DNA of 64,000 nucleotides. Origin: Gammaproteobacteria bacterium (GTDB lineage: Bacteria > Pseudomonadota > Gammaproteobacteria > Steroidobacterales > Steroidobacteraceae). The stretch covers positions 1 to 64,000 of the forward strand of contig JANYLM010000148.1 in assembly GCA_025357835.1 (NCBI GenBank), written 5' to 3'. Below the pieces are notes generated by a model. The model was not told where the DNA came from. It worked only from the letters and a program-made list of their open reading frames with translations, and made no database searches. Positions 26,475 through 35,731 of the stretch are shown one piece after another. Position numbers and translations under genes: made by a program. Position 1 is the first letter of the stretch. Each line of letters begins with the position of its first letter.

Positions 26475-27614
26475 ATGGCTTGGAACGAACCCGGCGGCGA
26501 GAAACGCAATCCCTGGAACCGTCCGCAACAATCGCAAAACGATTTGGACGATGTGCTGCGGAATTTCCAGCGCCGTCTGTCGGCCCTGTTCGGGCGCGGC
26601 GGCGGCGCAGCCGGCGGTGGCGGGGGGACGGGCTCCACCAGCTTCGGCAAGTCCTTAGGCAGCATCCTGGTGTTGATCGGCGCCGCATGGATCGGCAGCG
26701 GCCTGTACCGCGTGGATGCGCAGGAGCGCGCAGTGGTGTTGCGCTTCGGTAAGTATCTGCAGACCACCGGGCCCGGTTACAACTGGCACCTGCCGTGGCC
26801 AATCGAGCGCAAGATCATCGTCAACGTCTCGCATCAATACAGTGTCGTCGACGATGCCAGCATGCTCACGTCCGACACCAATTTGGTGGAGGTCAAATCC
26901 GCGGTTCAATACATCCAGCCTGATGCGCTCAAATTGCTGTTCAAAGTGCGCGACGTCGAGGAGACGCTGACCCAGGTCAGCGAGAGCGCGATGCGCGAGG
27001 CCGTCGGCCAGGCCTCGCTCGACAGGGCCCTCGCATTCGATGTTTCGATCACCGACCGCGCCAAGTTCTTGTTGCAAAGGACGCTAGACAGTTACGATAT
27101 GGGAATCCACATCCTGAGCGTGAATCTCACCGGTGTGAATGTACCCGACGCGGTACAGGAAGCGCAGCGCGACGCCATCAAGGCCGACAAAGACCGCCAG
27201 CGCTATCAACAAGAAGCGGAAACCTATCGCAACGACGTGCTGCCGCGCGCGCGCGGCGCAGCCGCCAAAGAGGTGCTGGACGCGGAAGCTTATCGCCTGC
27301 AAGTGCTGGCGTTGGCGCAAGGCGAGACGGCGCGCTTCGATCAGGTGCTCGCGCAGTACGAACACGCTCCCGCGGTCACGCGTGAACGCATGTATCTCGA
27401 GACCATGGAAAATGTGTACAGGAATTCGCGCAAGGTCATCGTCGATACCAAAAACGGCAACAGTATGATGTACTTGCCGCTCGATAAATTAATCGCGACG
27501 GGCCCACAGTCGATCAACATGCCGAACGATACGATGACGGTACCTCCGGCGAGAGCTCCTGAGATCCAAGTGGCGCCTACTGAGGATCCCGCGCGCGCGC
27601 GCGGGGTACGCTGA
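26475..27614 (+). CDS. hflK: FtsH protease activity modulator HflK
   Basis: A 379-residue SPFH/Band 7 protein that assembles with HflC into a membrane cage around FtsH. A Gly/Arg-rich cytoplasmic N-terminus (residues 1-55, including a Gly run) precedes one membrane segment, LGSILVLIGAAWIGSGLY. The Band 7 domain begins AVVLRFGKYLQTTGPGYNWH, with a coiled-coil alanine/glutamate region near residues 235-290. Its TGA overlaps the hflC ATG by one base, so they are coupled. Confidence 0.95.
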   Translation: MAWNEPGGEKRNPWNRPQQSQNDLDDVLRNFQRRLSALFGRGGGAAGGGGGTGSTSFGKSLGSILVLIGAAWIGSGLYRVDAQERAVVLRFGKYLQTTGPGYNWHLPWPIERKIIVNVSHQYSVVDDASMLTSDTNLVEVKSAVQYIQPDALKLLFKVRDVEETLTQVSESAMREAVGQASLDRALAFDVSITDRAKFLLQRTLDSYDMGIHILSVNLTGVNVPDAVQEAQRDAIKADKDRQRYQQEAETYRNDVLPRARGAAAKEVLDAEAYRLQVLALAQGETARFDQVLAQYEHAPAVTRERMYLETMENVYRNSRKVIVDTKNGNSMMYLPLDKLIATGPQSINMPNDTMTVPPARAPEIQVAPTEDPARARGVR

Positions 27615-28485
27615 TGCAAAACAGGGTTCTATACATATTGTTGGGAGTGGTTGCCCTCATTCTGGTGGTGCGTGCTAGCGTATTCACCGTCGGCGAAGGA
27701 CAGCTCGCCATCAAGTCGATCGGTGGAGAAATCGTCGAGTCCAACTTCGAGCCCGGACTGCATTTCCGCATTCCCTTGGTCCAAGAGGTCAGCCGCTTCG
27801 ATAAGCGCATCATCACCCAACTATATCGACAGGAGTTATTCCTGACGCGCGAGCAGGAACAGTTGAAAGTGGATTTCTACGTCAAGTGGCGCATCAATAA
27901 TTTGCGTCGTTACTACGAGGCCACCGGCGGCGCCGAAGAAGTCGCCAACGACCGCCTCGGCGAGACAATCAAGGACAGCATCAAGACCGTGGTGACCCAG
28001 CGCACTCTGCAGCAAGTCGTGACCGCCGAACGCGCAGATTTCACCGGTGCCATGATGAAGAATGCCCGGCCCGCGGCCGAGCAGCTGGGCGTGGATCTGG
28101 TCGACGTGCGCATCACCAAGATCGACTTGCCGCAGCAGGTTCAGGATTCGGTCTTCGAGCGCATGCGTGCGTCGTTCAAGGCACAGGCCGCCAAATTGCG
28201 CGCCGAAGGCGTCGAATCATCCGAGCGCACCCGCGCCGATGCGAATAAACAGCAGACCGAGATCCTGGCCGATGCGGCGCGCCAGGCCGGACAGATTCGC
28301 GGGCAGGGCGATGCCTCCGCCAGCGAAGTGTATGCCAAGGTTTATTCGAAGAACGCGGAATTCTATAGCTTCTACCGCAGCATGCAGTCGTATCGAGAGG
28401 CCGTGGGAACCCAAGGCGATGTGTTGGTGATCGCACCGGACAATGCCTACTTCAAGTACTTCAATAAATCGCAGCCTCAGACACG

Positions 28486-28489
<4 letters not shown>
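27614..28489 (+). CDS. hflC: FtsH protease activity modulator HflC
   Basis: A 291-residue Band 7 partner of HflK. It has one N-terminal membrane segment, LYILLGVVALILVVRASVF, then EGQLAIKSIGGEIVESNFEPG. A long coiled-coil helix (EGVESSERTRADANKQQTEI) and FYSFYRSMQSYR follow near the C-terminus. The length matches the family. It ends in the ATG of the DUF2065 gene. Confidence 0.95.
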
Positions 28490-29986
<1,497 letters not shown>

Positions 29987-30106
29987 TTTTAATTGCATGC
30001 AGGTGCGTTTTCGTAAGCTAGTAGGGATGACAGCGATGTCAAACGTCTTTACTGAAGCTGGTGTGCTTTGCGCTGATAAACCTAGATCTTGGGAGAAATA
30101 AACAAA

Positions 30107-31426
30107 ATGGTATTTGAAACCGCAGTTGCCGCCTCACCCACCCACACAAATCCCGGCAGCGAAGCCGCCGCCAGCTACTCGGCCAATCTGCAGGCCTTTG
30201 TTTACGCACTGTTCTTCGCCTTCGGCGGCATCACCAGCCTCAATGACGTGATCATTCCCAAGCTCAAGGCGCTGTTCACACTCAGCTACGGCGAGGTGAT
30301 GCTGGTGCAGTCGGCGTTCTTCGCTGCCTACTTCATCGTTTCCATTCCGGCCGCCGCACTGGTGCGACGCATAGGCTATATGCGATCGGCGGTCGCAGGC
30401 CTGCTGACCATGACCGTGGGGTGTTTGCTGTTCATTCCGGCGTCCTCGCACGGGCTGTTCGGTCTGTTTCTGCTGGCCTTGTTCGTGCTGGCGTCCGGCA
30501 TCACTACTGTCCAGGTGGTTGCGAACCCCTTGATCTCCATGCTGGGGTCGGCACGCACGGCGAGCAGTCGATTGACCTTCGCCCAGGCGTTTAACTCGCT
30601 GGGCACAACCATCTTCCCCTATGTGGGATCGATTCTGATTCTTGGCTCGTTGGCGACGGTGGATCCCCAATCCCTGTCTGGGGCGGCTCTCGACGCCTTT
30701 CGCGGCATCGAGACCCAGGTCGTGGTGCATACCTACCTGGGGCTGGCCGTCGCGCTGGTACTGCTGGCCGCGGTCGTCTGGCTACGCCGTAAAGGCTTGG
30801 TTGAGGCGGTGGTGCCGCGCACACCCATCTTGCGCGCCTTCAATTTACTCACTCGGCCGCGCTTTGCGTTCGGCACGCTGTGTATTTTCCTTTATGTGGG
30901 TGGCGAAGTGGCGATAGGCTCGGTGATCGTGAATTACTTGATGCAATCCAGCGTGCTCGGTATGGCCGCCGGGCTGGCGGGCAAGCATGTATCGTTTTAT
31001 TGGGGCGGCGCCATGGTGGGCAGGTTCGCTGGCGCCTATCTGCTACGGCTGTTCTCACCCGGCAAGGTACTGGCCTGCGCCGCCGCGATCGTTATTCTCT
31101 TGCTGACGATTTCCGCCAGTAGCGTCGGCCTGGTTTCAGGTTGGTCGCTGCTGGCGATCGGACTGTTCAATTCCATCATGTTTCCGACGATTTTCACCCT
31201 GGCCAACGAGGGGCTGGGCACACGCGCCGCCGAAGGGTCCGGCGTGATCTGCATGGCCATCGTGGGCGGCGCCATCGTGCCGTTGGTGACGGGCAATGCG
31301 GCGGACTTGTGGGGGCTGAAACACGCGCTGGTCGTGCCGGCGGCTTGTTACTTCACTATTCTCGGCTTCGGCTGGTTTGCTCGCCGGCCGTTGCCGACGA
31401 GCTCGCAGGCCGCTCATCTCAAATGA
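30107..31426 (+). CDS. MFS sugar transporter, FHS (fucose permease-like) family
   Basis: A 439-residue inner-membrane transporter with about 12 predicted membrane segments. The start is ATG 30107, with GGGAG upstream. Family features include FALFFAFGGITSLNDV-like sequence at the first helix (here YALFFAFGGITSLNDVIIP), VRRIGYMRSAVAGLL after helix 2, VVANPLISMLG in helix 4, and RFAGAYLLRLFSPGK in the second half. FHS members import fucose, glucose or galactose by proton symport. No sugar catabolic genes are next to it, so the substrate is open. Its 3' end overlaps the convergent DUF3096 gene by 13 bases. Confidence 0.88.
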   Translation: MVFETAVAASPTHTNPGSEAAASYSANLQAFVYALFFAFGGITSLNDVIIPKLKALFTLSYGEVMLVQSAFFAAYFIVSIPAAALVRRIGYMRSAVAGLLTMTVGCLLFIPASSHGLFGLFLLALFVLASGITTVQVVANPLISMLGSARTASSRLTFAQAFNSLGTTIFPYVGSILILGSLATVDPQSLSGAALDAFRGIETQVVVHTYLGLAVALVLLAAVVWLRRKGLVEAVVPRTPILRAFNLLTRPRFAFGTLCIFLYVGGEVAIGSVIVNYLMQSSVLGMAAGLAGKHVSFYWGGAMVGRFAGAYLLRLFSPGKVLACAAAIVILLLTISASSVGLVSGWSLLAIGLFNSIMFPTIFTLANEGLGTRAAEGSGVICMAIVGGAIVPLVTGNAADLWGLKHALVVPAACYFTILGFGWFARRPLPTSSQAAHLK

Positions 31427-31569
31427 AACGAGCCGCCGCCGAATAGGCCAAGCAATCCGGTGACGATCAAATAGATGGCGACTATGTAGTTGAGCAGCCG
31501 CGGCACCACCAGAATGAGAATGCCGGCGACCAGCGCAACTAGGGGGGCGAGTGTGAGATTCATTGACAT
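31414..31569 (-). CDS. DUF3096 family small membrane protein
   Basis: A 51-residue protein starting MSMNLTLAPLVALVAGILIL, with an AGGAG site six bases before the ATG. Two hydrophobic stretches flank the conserved PRLLNYIVAIYLIVTGLLGL, which is diagnostic of DUF3096. Function is unknown. It is third in a minus-strand run after the OFA transporter and the 32-residue protein, and its end overlaps the convergent FHS transporter gene. Confidence 0.8.
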   Translation of the reverse strand: MSMNLTLAPLVALVAGILILVVPRLLNYIVAIYLIVTGLLGLFGGGSFHLR

Positions 31570-31607
31570 TGCGGACTCCTGTGCGAGGGTGGCGCGACCC
31601 CCGGTGG

Positions 31608-31706
31608 TTATTGAAACAATTTCAGCGCGTTCTGCAGTGTTTTCATAACGCCCCACAATAGGGGAATTCCGACCGCGCTCCATAAAACAAGGAGTCTTCC
31701 CTTCAT
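31608..31706 (-). CDS. 32-residue membrane peptide, probable small subunit of the OFA transporter
   Basis: A very short gene beginning two bases after the OFA transporter stop. A GGGAGC site lies in the end of that gene, about ten bases before the ATG. The product starts MKGRLLVLWSAVGIPLLWGV and ends in a basic amphipathic KTLQNALKLFQ, with one membrane helix. The VGIPLxWGV pattern matches small proteins I recall being annotated next to OFA-family transporters as MFS transporter small subunits. Translational coupling to the transporter supports a common complex. Function of the small protein is not established. Confidence 0.7.
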   Translation of the reverse strand: MKGRLLVLWSAVGIPLLWGVMKTLQNALKLFQ

Positions 31707-31708
31707 AG

Positions 31709-33070
31709 TTAGGTGCTCCCGCGGTAGAAATATTTCTCATTGACCTCGCGCATGGCGAAATTGCACAAGAATCCGATCAGCAGCAGGACGCACATGATGT
31801 ACATGGTGACCGAATACGCCTGCGCCTTGGGTACGCCGTTATGAATCTGGTAATCGCGAATGTAGCTGATCAATACCGGACCCAAGACTCCCGCGACGGA
31901 CCAGGCGGTCAACAGCCGGCCGTGAATGGCGCCGACTTGATAAGTGCCGAACATGTCGCGCAGGTAGGCCGGGATGGTGGCAAAGCCACCGCCGTACATG
32001 GAGAGAATGATGCAGAAGGCTGCGACGAATAGCCCGATGGAGCCGAGGTGGCCGAGCGTCGGCACGCTGGAGTACAACAGAATCCCGAGTAAAAAGAACA
32101 CTAAATAGCTGTTGCGTCGTCCGATGTAGTCGGATGTGCTGGCCCAGAAGAATCGGCCGCCCATATTGAATAGGCTGATCAACCCAACGAAGCCCGCCGC
32201 GGCGGCCGGCGACACTCGGCCGCTGAAGATTTCCTGAATCATGGGTGAGGCCACGCCCAACACGCCGATGCCGGCGGTCACGTTCATGCACAACACCACC
32301 CAGAGCAGCCAGAATTGCGGGGTGCGCCAGGCCATGTCGACGGCCACATTAGCGGTTGTTACCAGCTGTTTCGGTTTCGCCGGTGCAATCCACCCCGAGG
32401 GTATCCAATCGGCGGCCGGTACGCGAACAGCGTACACGCCTATCATCATGAACATGAAGTAAATGACGCCCATGGTGACGAAGGTTTCAAGTACGCCGTT
32501 CGAGGTTGCGGTTTTGAAATGCGCCATCAGCAAAATCGCGAGGGGCGCGGCGATGAGAGCGCCGCCGCCGAAACCCATGATGGCCATTCCGGTTGCCATC
32601 CCGGGTCGATCGGGAAACCATTTGATCAGGGTGGAGACCGGCGAAATGTAGCCGATGCCGAGACCACAACCGCCCAGCACTCCATAGCCCAGATAGAGCA
32701 GCCAGAGTTGGTGCAGGTGAATTCCGAACGCCGACACTAGGAAGCCGCCGCTGAAGCATAGCGCGGCGGTGAACATGGATTTGCGTGGCCCGACGCGTTC
32801 CACCCAACGCCCGAAAACGGCAGCGGAGGAGCCGAGAAAGGCGATCGCAATGGAGAAAATCCACACAACCTCTTTCTGAGACCAATCGCCGGGCGCCGAC
32901 GCCGTGATTCCGATCAGCTTGGTGAGCGGCAAATTGAAAGTCGAGAAGGCATAGGCCTGGCCGATCGATAGGTGTACGGCGAGGGCTGCGGGTGGAACCA
33001 AGAATCGATTGAATCCCGGCGGCGCTACGGTGTTCTGGCGATCCAAGAACGAAGAGGTATAGATAGCCAT
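31709..33070 (-). CDS. OFA family MFS transporter (oxalate/formate antiporter-like)
   Basis: A 453-residue transporter with 12 predicted helices. The ATG at 33070 gives MAIYTSSFLDRQNTVAPPGF; the longer upstream frame overlaps the intergenic hairpin and is rejected. OFA features are LSIGQAYAFSTFNLPLTK in helix 1, GPRKSMFTAALCFSGGF, YGVLGGCGLGIGYISPV in helix 4 and RFFWASTSDYIGRRNSYLVF in helix 8-9. Members exchange oxalate/formate or import other monocarboxylates, and the substrate here is unknown. It is followed directly by the 32-residue peptide and then DUF3096. Confidence 0.88.
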   Translation of the reverse strand: MAIYTSSFLDRQNTVAPPGFNRFLVPPAALAVHLSIGQAYAFSTFNLPLTKLIGITASAPGDWSQKEVVWIFSIAIAFLGSSAAVFGRWVERVGPRKSMFTAALCFSGGFLVSAFGIHLHQLWLLYLGYGVLGGCGLGIGYISPVSTLIKWFPDRPGMATGMAIMGFGGGALIAAPLAILLMAHFKTATSNGVLETFVTMGVIYFMFMMIGVYAVRVPAADWIPSGWIAPAKPKQLVTTANVAVDMAWRTPQFWLLWVVLCMNVTAGIGVLGVASPMIQEIFSGRVSPAAAAGFVGLISLFNMGGRFFWASTSDYIGRRNSYLVFFLLGILLYSSVPTLGHLGSIGLFVAAFCIILSMYGGGFATIPAYLRDMFGTYQVGAIHGRLLTAWSVAGVLGPVLISYIRDYQIHNGVPKAQAYSVTMYIMCVLLLIGFLCNFAMREVNEKYFYRGST

Positions 33071-33086
33071 ATCAGTTATTCGTTGT

Positions 33087-33115
33087 AGGGGGCAACCTGC
33101 TTTAATATGCCCCCT
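33087..33115 (-). promoter_or_regulatory. Inverted repeat in the leader of the OFA transporter gene
   Basis: AGGGGGCA (33087-33094) and TGCCCCCT (33108-33115) are exact inverted repeats with a 13-base AT-rich spacer. The element ends 16 bases before the transporter start, and no clear ribosome-binding site lies between. It could be an operator for a regulator of either divergent gene, or an mRNA hairpin affecting transporter translation. Confidence 0.45.
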
Positions 33116-33307
33116 GGGCCCGTAGTTGTCACTACACGGGTGCCGCAGCAAGTTCACGAGACGGATGCTTCGCCGGCTATTCCTGCCGCAATCAGGCGCC
33201 CCGCGGAGGTTCGCGACGCGCGGCGTTCGCTCACCCACCGGAATGTGAAGAAACCGTGACATTTAGTGTCGAACGGCGTGGTAAAAGCACGTACCCTCGC
33301 GCCCCAC

Positions 33308-35263
33308 ATGTTCAAACTTAAGATCACGGGTCGGCTCGGTTCCCGATCGGCAGGAAGGTGGCTGTACCCCGTTCTTGCGATCGCGTGGGCGATTGTACCG
33401 GCGCCAGCGCTCGCAATCTGTTTCGTCAGCGCCACGCCGGCCATCCGCGAACTGCAGACCTTGGTTGGCAAGGACGCCGCAAGAGCGCTGCAACAAGTGG
33501 CAGTCCGGCTGCAACCCTTGGAAAGCTCACCGCAGCCCGATGCGCAGCTTCTGGCATCACTGTATGCCGTGCAGGCTCAGGCTTACAGTATTCTCGAACT
33601 CGCCGACGATGCGAGAAATGCGGCCGCGAAGGGACTCAAGTTCGCGACTCTCGCGAGCGATCCCGTGTATCTCGATGTGCTGTCCGCCTATGCTGAGAAT
33701 GTCTATGATCAGGACGGGATAGATCATGCGATCAAATCCATCGACGGCGCGCGGGCCCTGCAAGCCGGCGGATCTCTTGCCGACACTTGTTTGCTGATCA
33801 CGCGCGGCCTGCTCCTGTACCGCCAAGATCGCAGCGATCTGGCCATCGCCAGCCTGACTCAGGCGTATCACGCCAGCACGACGCCCGAGTTTGCGGCGGC
33901 ACGGATCGATGCCGCGGGGGCGCTGTCCATGGCGATGCGCAGCGCGGGAGACTACCCTCAGGCGCTGGCACTGAATCAGGAAGTGATCGATCGTCATACC
34001 CAGACCGGAGCGACGCTCAATCTGTCGGTCGATCGATTCTTGCGCGGAAAGATCTTGAATTTGATGGGCCAGAATACTTCCGCGATCGAGGAATTCACGG
34101 AAGCGCGCAAGCTCAGCGTGCAATTGGGCGATACCCAGGGCGTGGCTTTTGCTGACCTTCTCGACTGCACCGCGAGGATCGAACTCGGCCAACTCGAGCG
34201 CGCCGAATCGGAGTGCAACAACGCGTTGCGTGCATTTACCGAGGCGCACACCCCCGACCAAGTGAAGGAATCGCTAGCGCTGCTTGCGGGTATCGATCTG
34301 GCAAAAGGCCGCGCCGCGAAGGCGCTCGACACTCTCAACAAGGTGCTCGACCGGGATGGGGTGGACCTATTGCCGGGCCGTGTGCTCTCGCTGTATCAGT
34401 TGCGGGCTCGCGCCTATGCCGCCTTGCACAAGTACCGCGATGCCTATGCCGATCTGACCGAGTACGCGAAGCGCTTCGCTACGGCCAATGACGCCGAGCG
34501 CTCCAAGGCGGCGGCGGCTCTGCGCGCCCGGTTCGAGACGGATCGGGAAATAGCGCGCAATGCACTGTTGCAACGTGAGTTGGCCTTGTCACAAGAAAAG
34601 TCGCAGCGGCAGGCGCGGGAGCTGCGCTGGAACGCCATCGTGGCCACATTGGGGGTGCTGGTGATCGCGCTGCTCATGTATTTTCTGATGGTCAACCGCC
34701 GCTACCGGCAACAGCTCGTGAAGTTGGCCAGCCAGGACAGCCTGACCGGCCTGCCGAATCGGCGGCGCACAGCGGAGTTGGCCACGGCGGCACTGGCCGA
34801 CGCAACAGGCGCACAAACTCCCTTGACCATCGCCATCATCGACATGGACCATTTCAAAATCATCAATGATCGCTGCGGCCACGCCACCGGCGACTTTGTG
34901 CTGAAGGAATTCGCCCGCGTGGGGCGCGAGTCGCTGCGCGACGCGGATGTGCTCGGTCGATGGGGCGGCGAGGAGTTCCTGTTGATCATGCCCGATGCGA
35001 CACTGGAGTTTGCTCTCGCAAGCCTGGAGAGGATGCGTACCCTGGTGTTCGGAATTCACTTGCCGGCATCGGGTGCCGGTCTGCGCGTAAGCTTGAGCGC
35101 GGGTCTGGCGACCACCTCGAGGCATGGGCGGTCGCTTGACGAGTTGGTCGCGCGCGCCGATTCGGCTCTGTACGTCGCGAAGAATGAGGGACGTGATTTG
35201 GTGCGCGTGGCGGATGAGGCCCATCTCAGCACCACCAGCATACGGCGGGCCCTCCGTCAGTGA
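33308..35263 (+). CDS. TPR-repeat diguanylate cyclase (GGDEF)
   Basis: A 651-residue membrane-anchored c-di-GMP synthase. The start is ATG 33308; an in-frame ATG 42 bases upstream is possible. A signal-like segment (WLYPVLAIAWAIVPAPALA) is followed by about 350 residues of TPR-like helices in the periplasm, a membrane segment AIVATLGVLVIALLMYFLMV, and a cytoplasmic GGDEF domain with active site GGEEF near residue 552. The inhibitory site RDAD lies five residues before it, so product inhibition is expected. The periplasmic TPR part likely senses a ligand or a protein partner. It is divergent from the OFA transporter. Confidence 0.9.
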   Translation: MFKLKITGRLGSRSAGRWLYPVLAIAWAIVPAPALAICFVSATPAIRELQTLVGKDAARALQQVAVRLQPLESSPQPDAQLLASLYAVQAQAYSILELADDARNAAAKGLKFATLASDPVYLDVLSAYAENVYDQDGIDHAIKSIDGARALQAGGSLADTCLLITRGLLLYRQDRSDLAIASLTQAYHASTTPEFAAARIDAAGALSMAMRSAGDYPQALALNQEVIDRHTQTGATLNLSVDRFLRGKILNLMGQNTSAIEEFTEARKLSVQLGDTQGVAFADLLDCTARIELGQLERAESECNNALRAFTEAHTPDQVKESLALLAGIDLAKGRAAKALDTLNKVLDRDGVDLLPGRVLSLYQLRARAYAALHKYRDAYADLTEYAKRFATANDAERSKAAAALRARFETDREIARNALLQRELALSQEKSQRQARELRWNAIVATLGVLVIALLMYFLMVNRRYRQQLVKLASQDSLTGLPNRRRTAELATAALADATGAQTPLTIAIIDMDHFKIINDRCGHATGDFVLKEFARVGRESLRDADVLGRWGGEEFLLIMPDATLEFALASLERMRTLVFGIHLPASGAGLRVSLSAGLATTSRHGRSLDELVARADSALYVAKNEGRDLVRVADEAHLSTTSIRRALRQ

Positions 35264-35378
35264 TAACTACACTACCGGCTCGGGCGCCGAGCGGCGTGAA
35301 TCCTGGCGATCCGTTGATCCGAGCCAGATGCAGCGTTAGAACTAACATCAAAAAACGCACGCAAGCTACTGATTTAGA

Positions 35379-35463
35379 TGGTGCCCAGGAGAGGACTCGA
35401 ACCTCCACGAATTGCTCCACTGGTACCTGAAACCAGCGCGTCTACCAGTTCCGCCACCTGGGC
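35379..35463 (-). tRNA. tRNA-Leu (anticodon CAG)
   Basis: An 85-base class II tRNA on the minus strand. The acceptor arms GCCCAGG and CCTGGGC pair. The anticodon stem CTGGT/ACCAG encloses TTCAGGT with anticodon CAG (35427-35429). A long variable arm (TGGAGC...CGTGGA region) and the T-arm GTTCGAGTC follow. CCA is encoded at 35379-35381. It reads CUG codons, the main Leu codon in this genome's genes. Confidence 0.95.
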
Positions 35464-35493
35464 AAGATGGGTCCGCCGTGCGCGAGGCGCAGA

Positions 35494-35522
35494 AATGTAC
35501 GCACTGGCCTGGGGGTTGTCAA
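35494..35522 (-). promoter_or_regulatory. Sigma70 promoter of tRNA-Leu
   Basis: A consensus -35 TTGACA (35522-35517) is followed after 17 bases by TACATT (35499-35494), four of six matches to the -10 consensus. Transcription should begin near 35487, about 24 bases before the mature tRNA 5' end. The stretch downstream of the -10 is GC-rich (CTGCGCC), as in promoters under stringent control. Confidence 0.65.
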
Positions 35523-35731
35523 TAAATGACCGTAGGTGGTTGCAATACCGGCAGCCGACCCCGGCGAAACGCGCCCTGAGGTTGCAGTTGCTGCACGGCT
35601 TGGGTCATGCCGCCTGCTTGTATGCGCCAGACGCCCCGCAAAGCTGTTAACCTGCCGTCAATGCAAGCGGCCCTCCCAACATCCGGGACGCCGAGATTTG
35701 CGCACCCACCGAAGGATTGCAGCAACACTCT

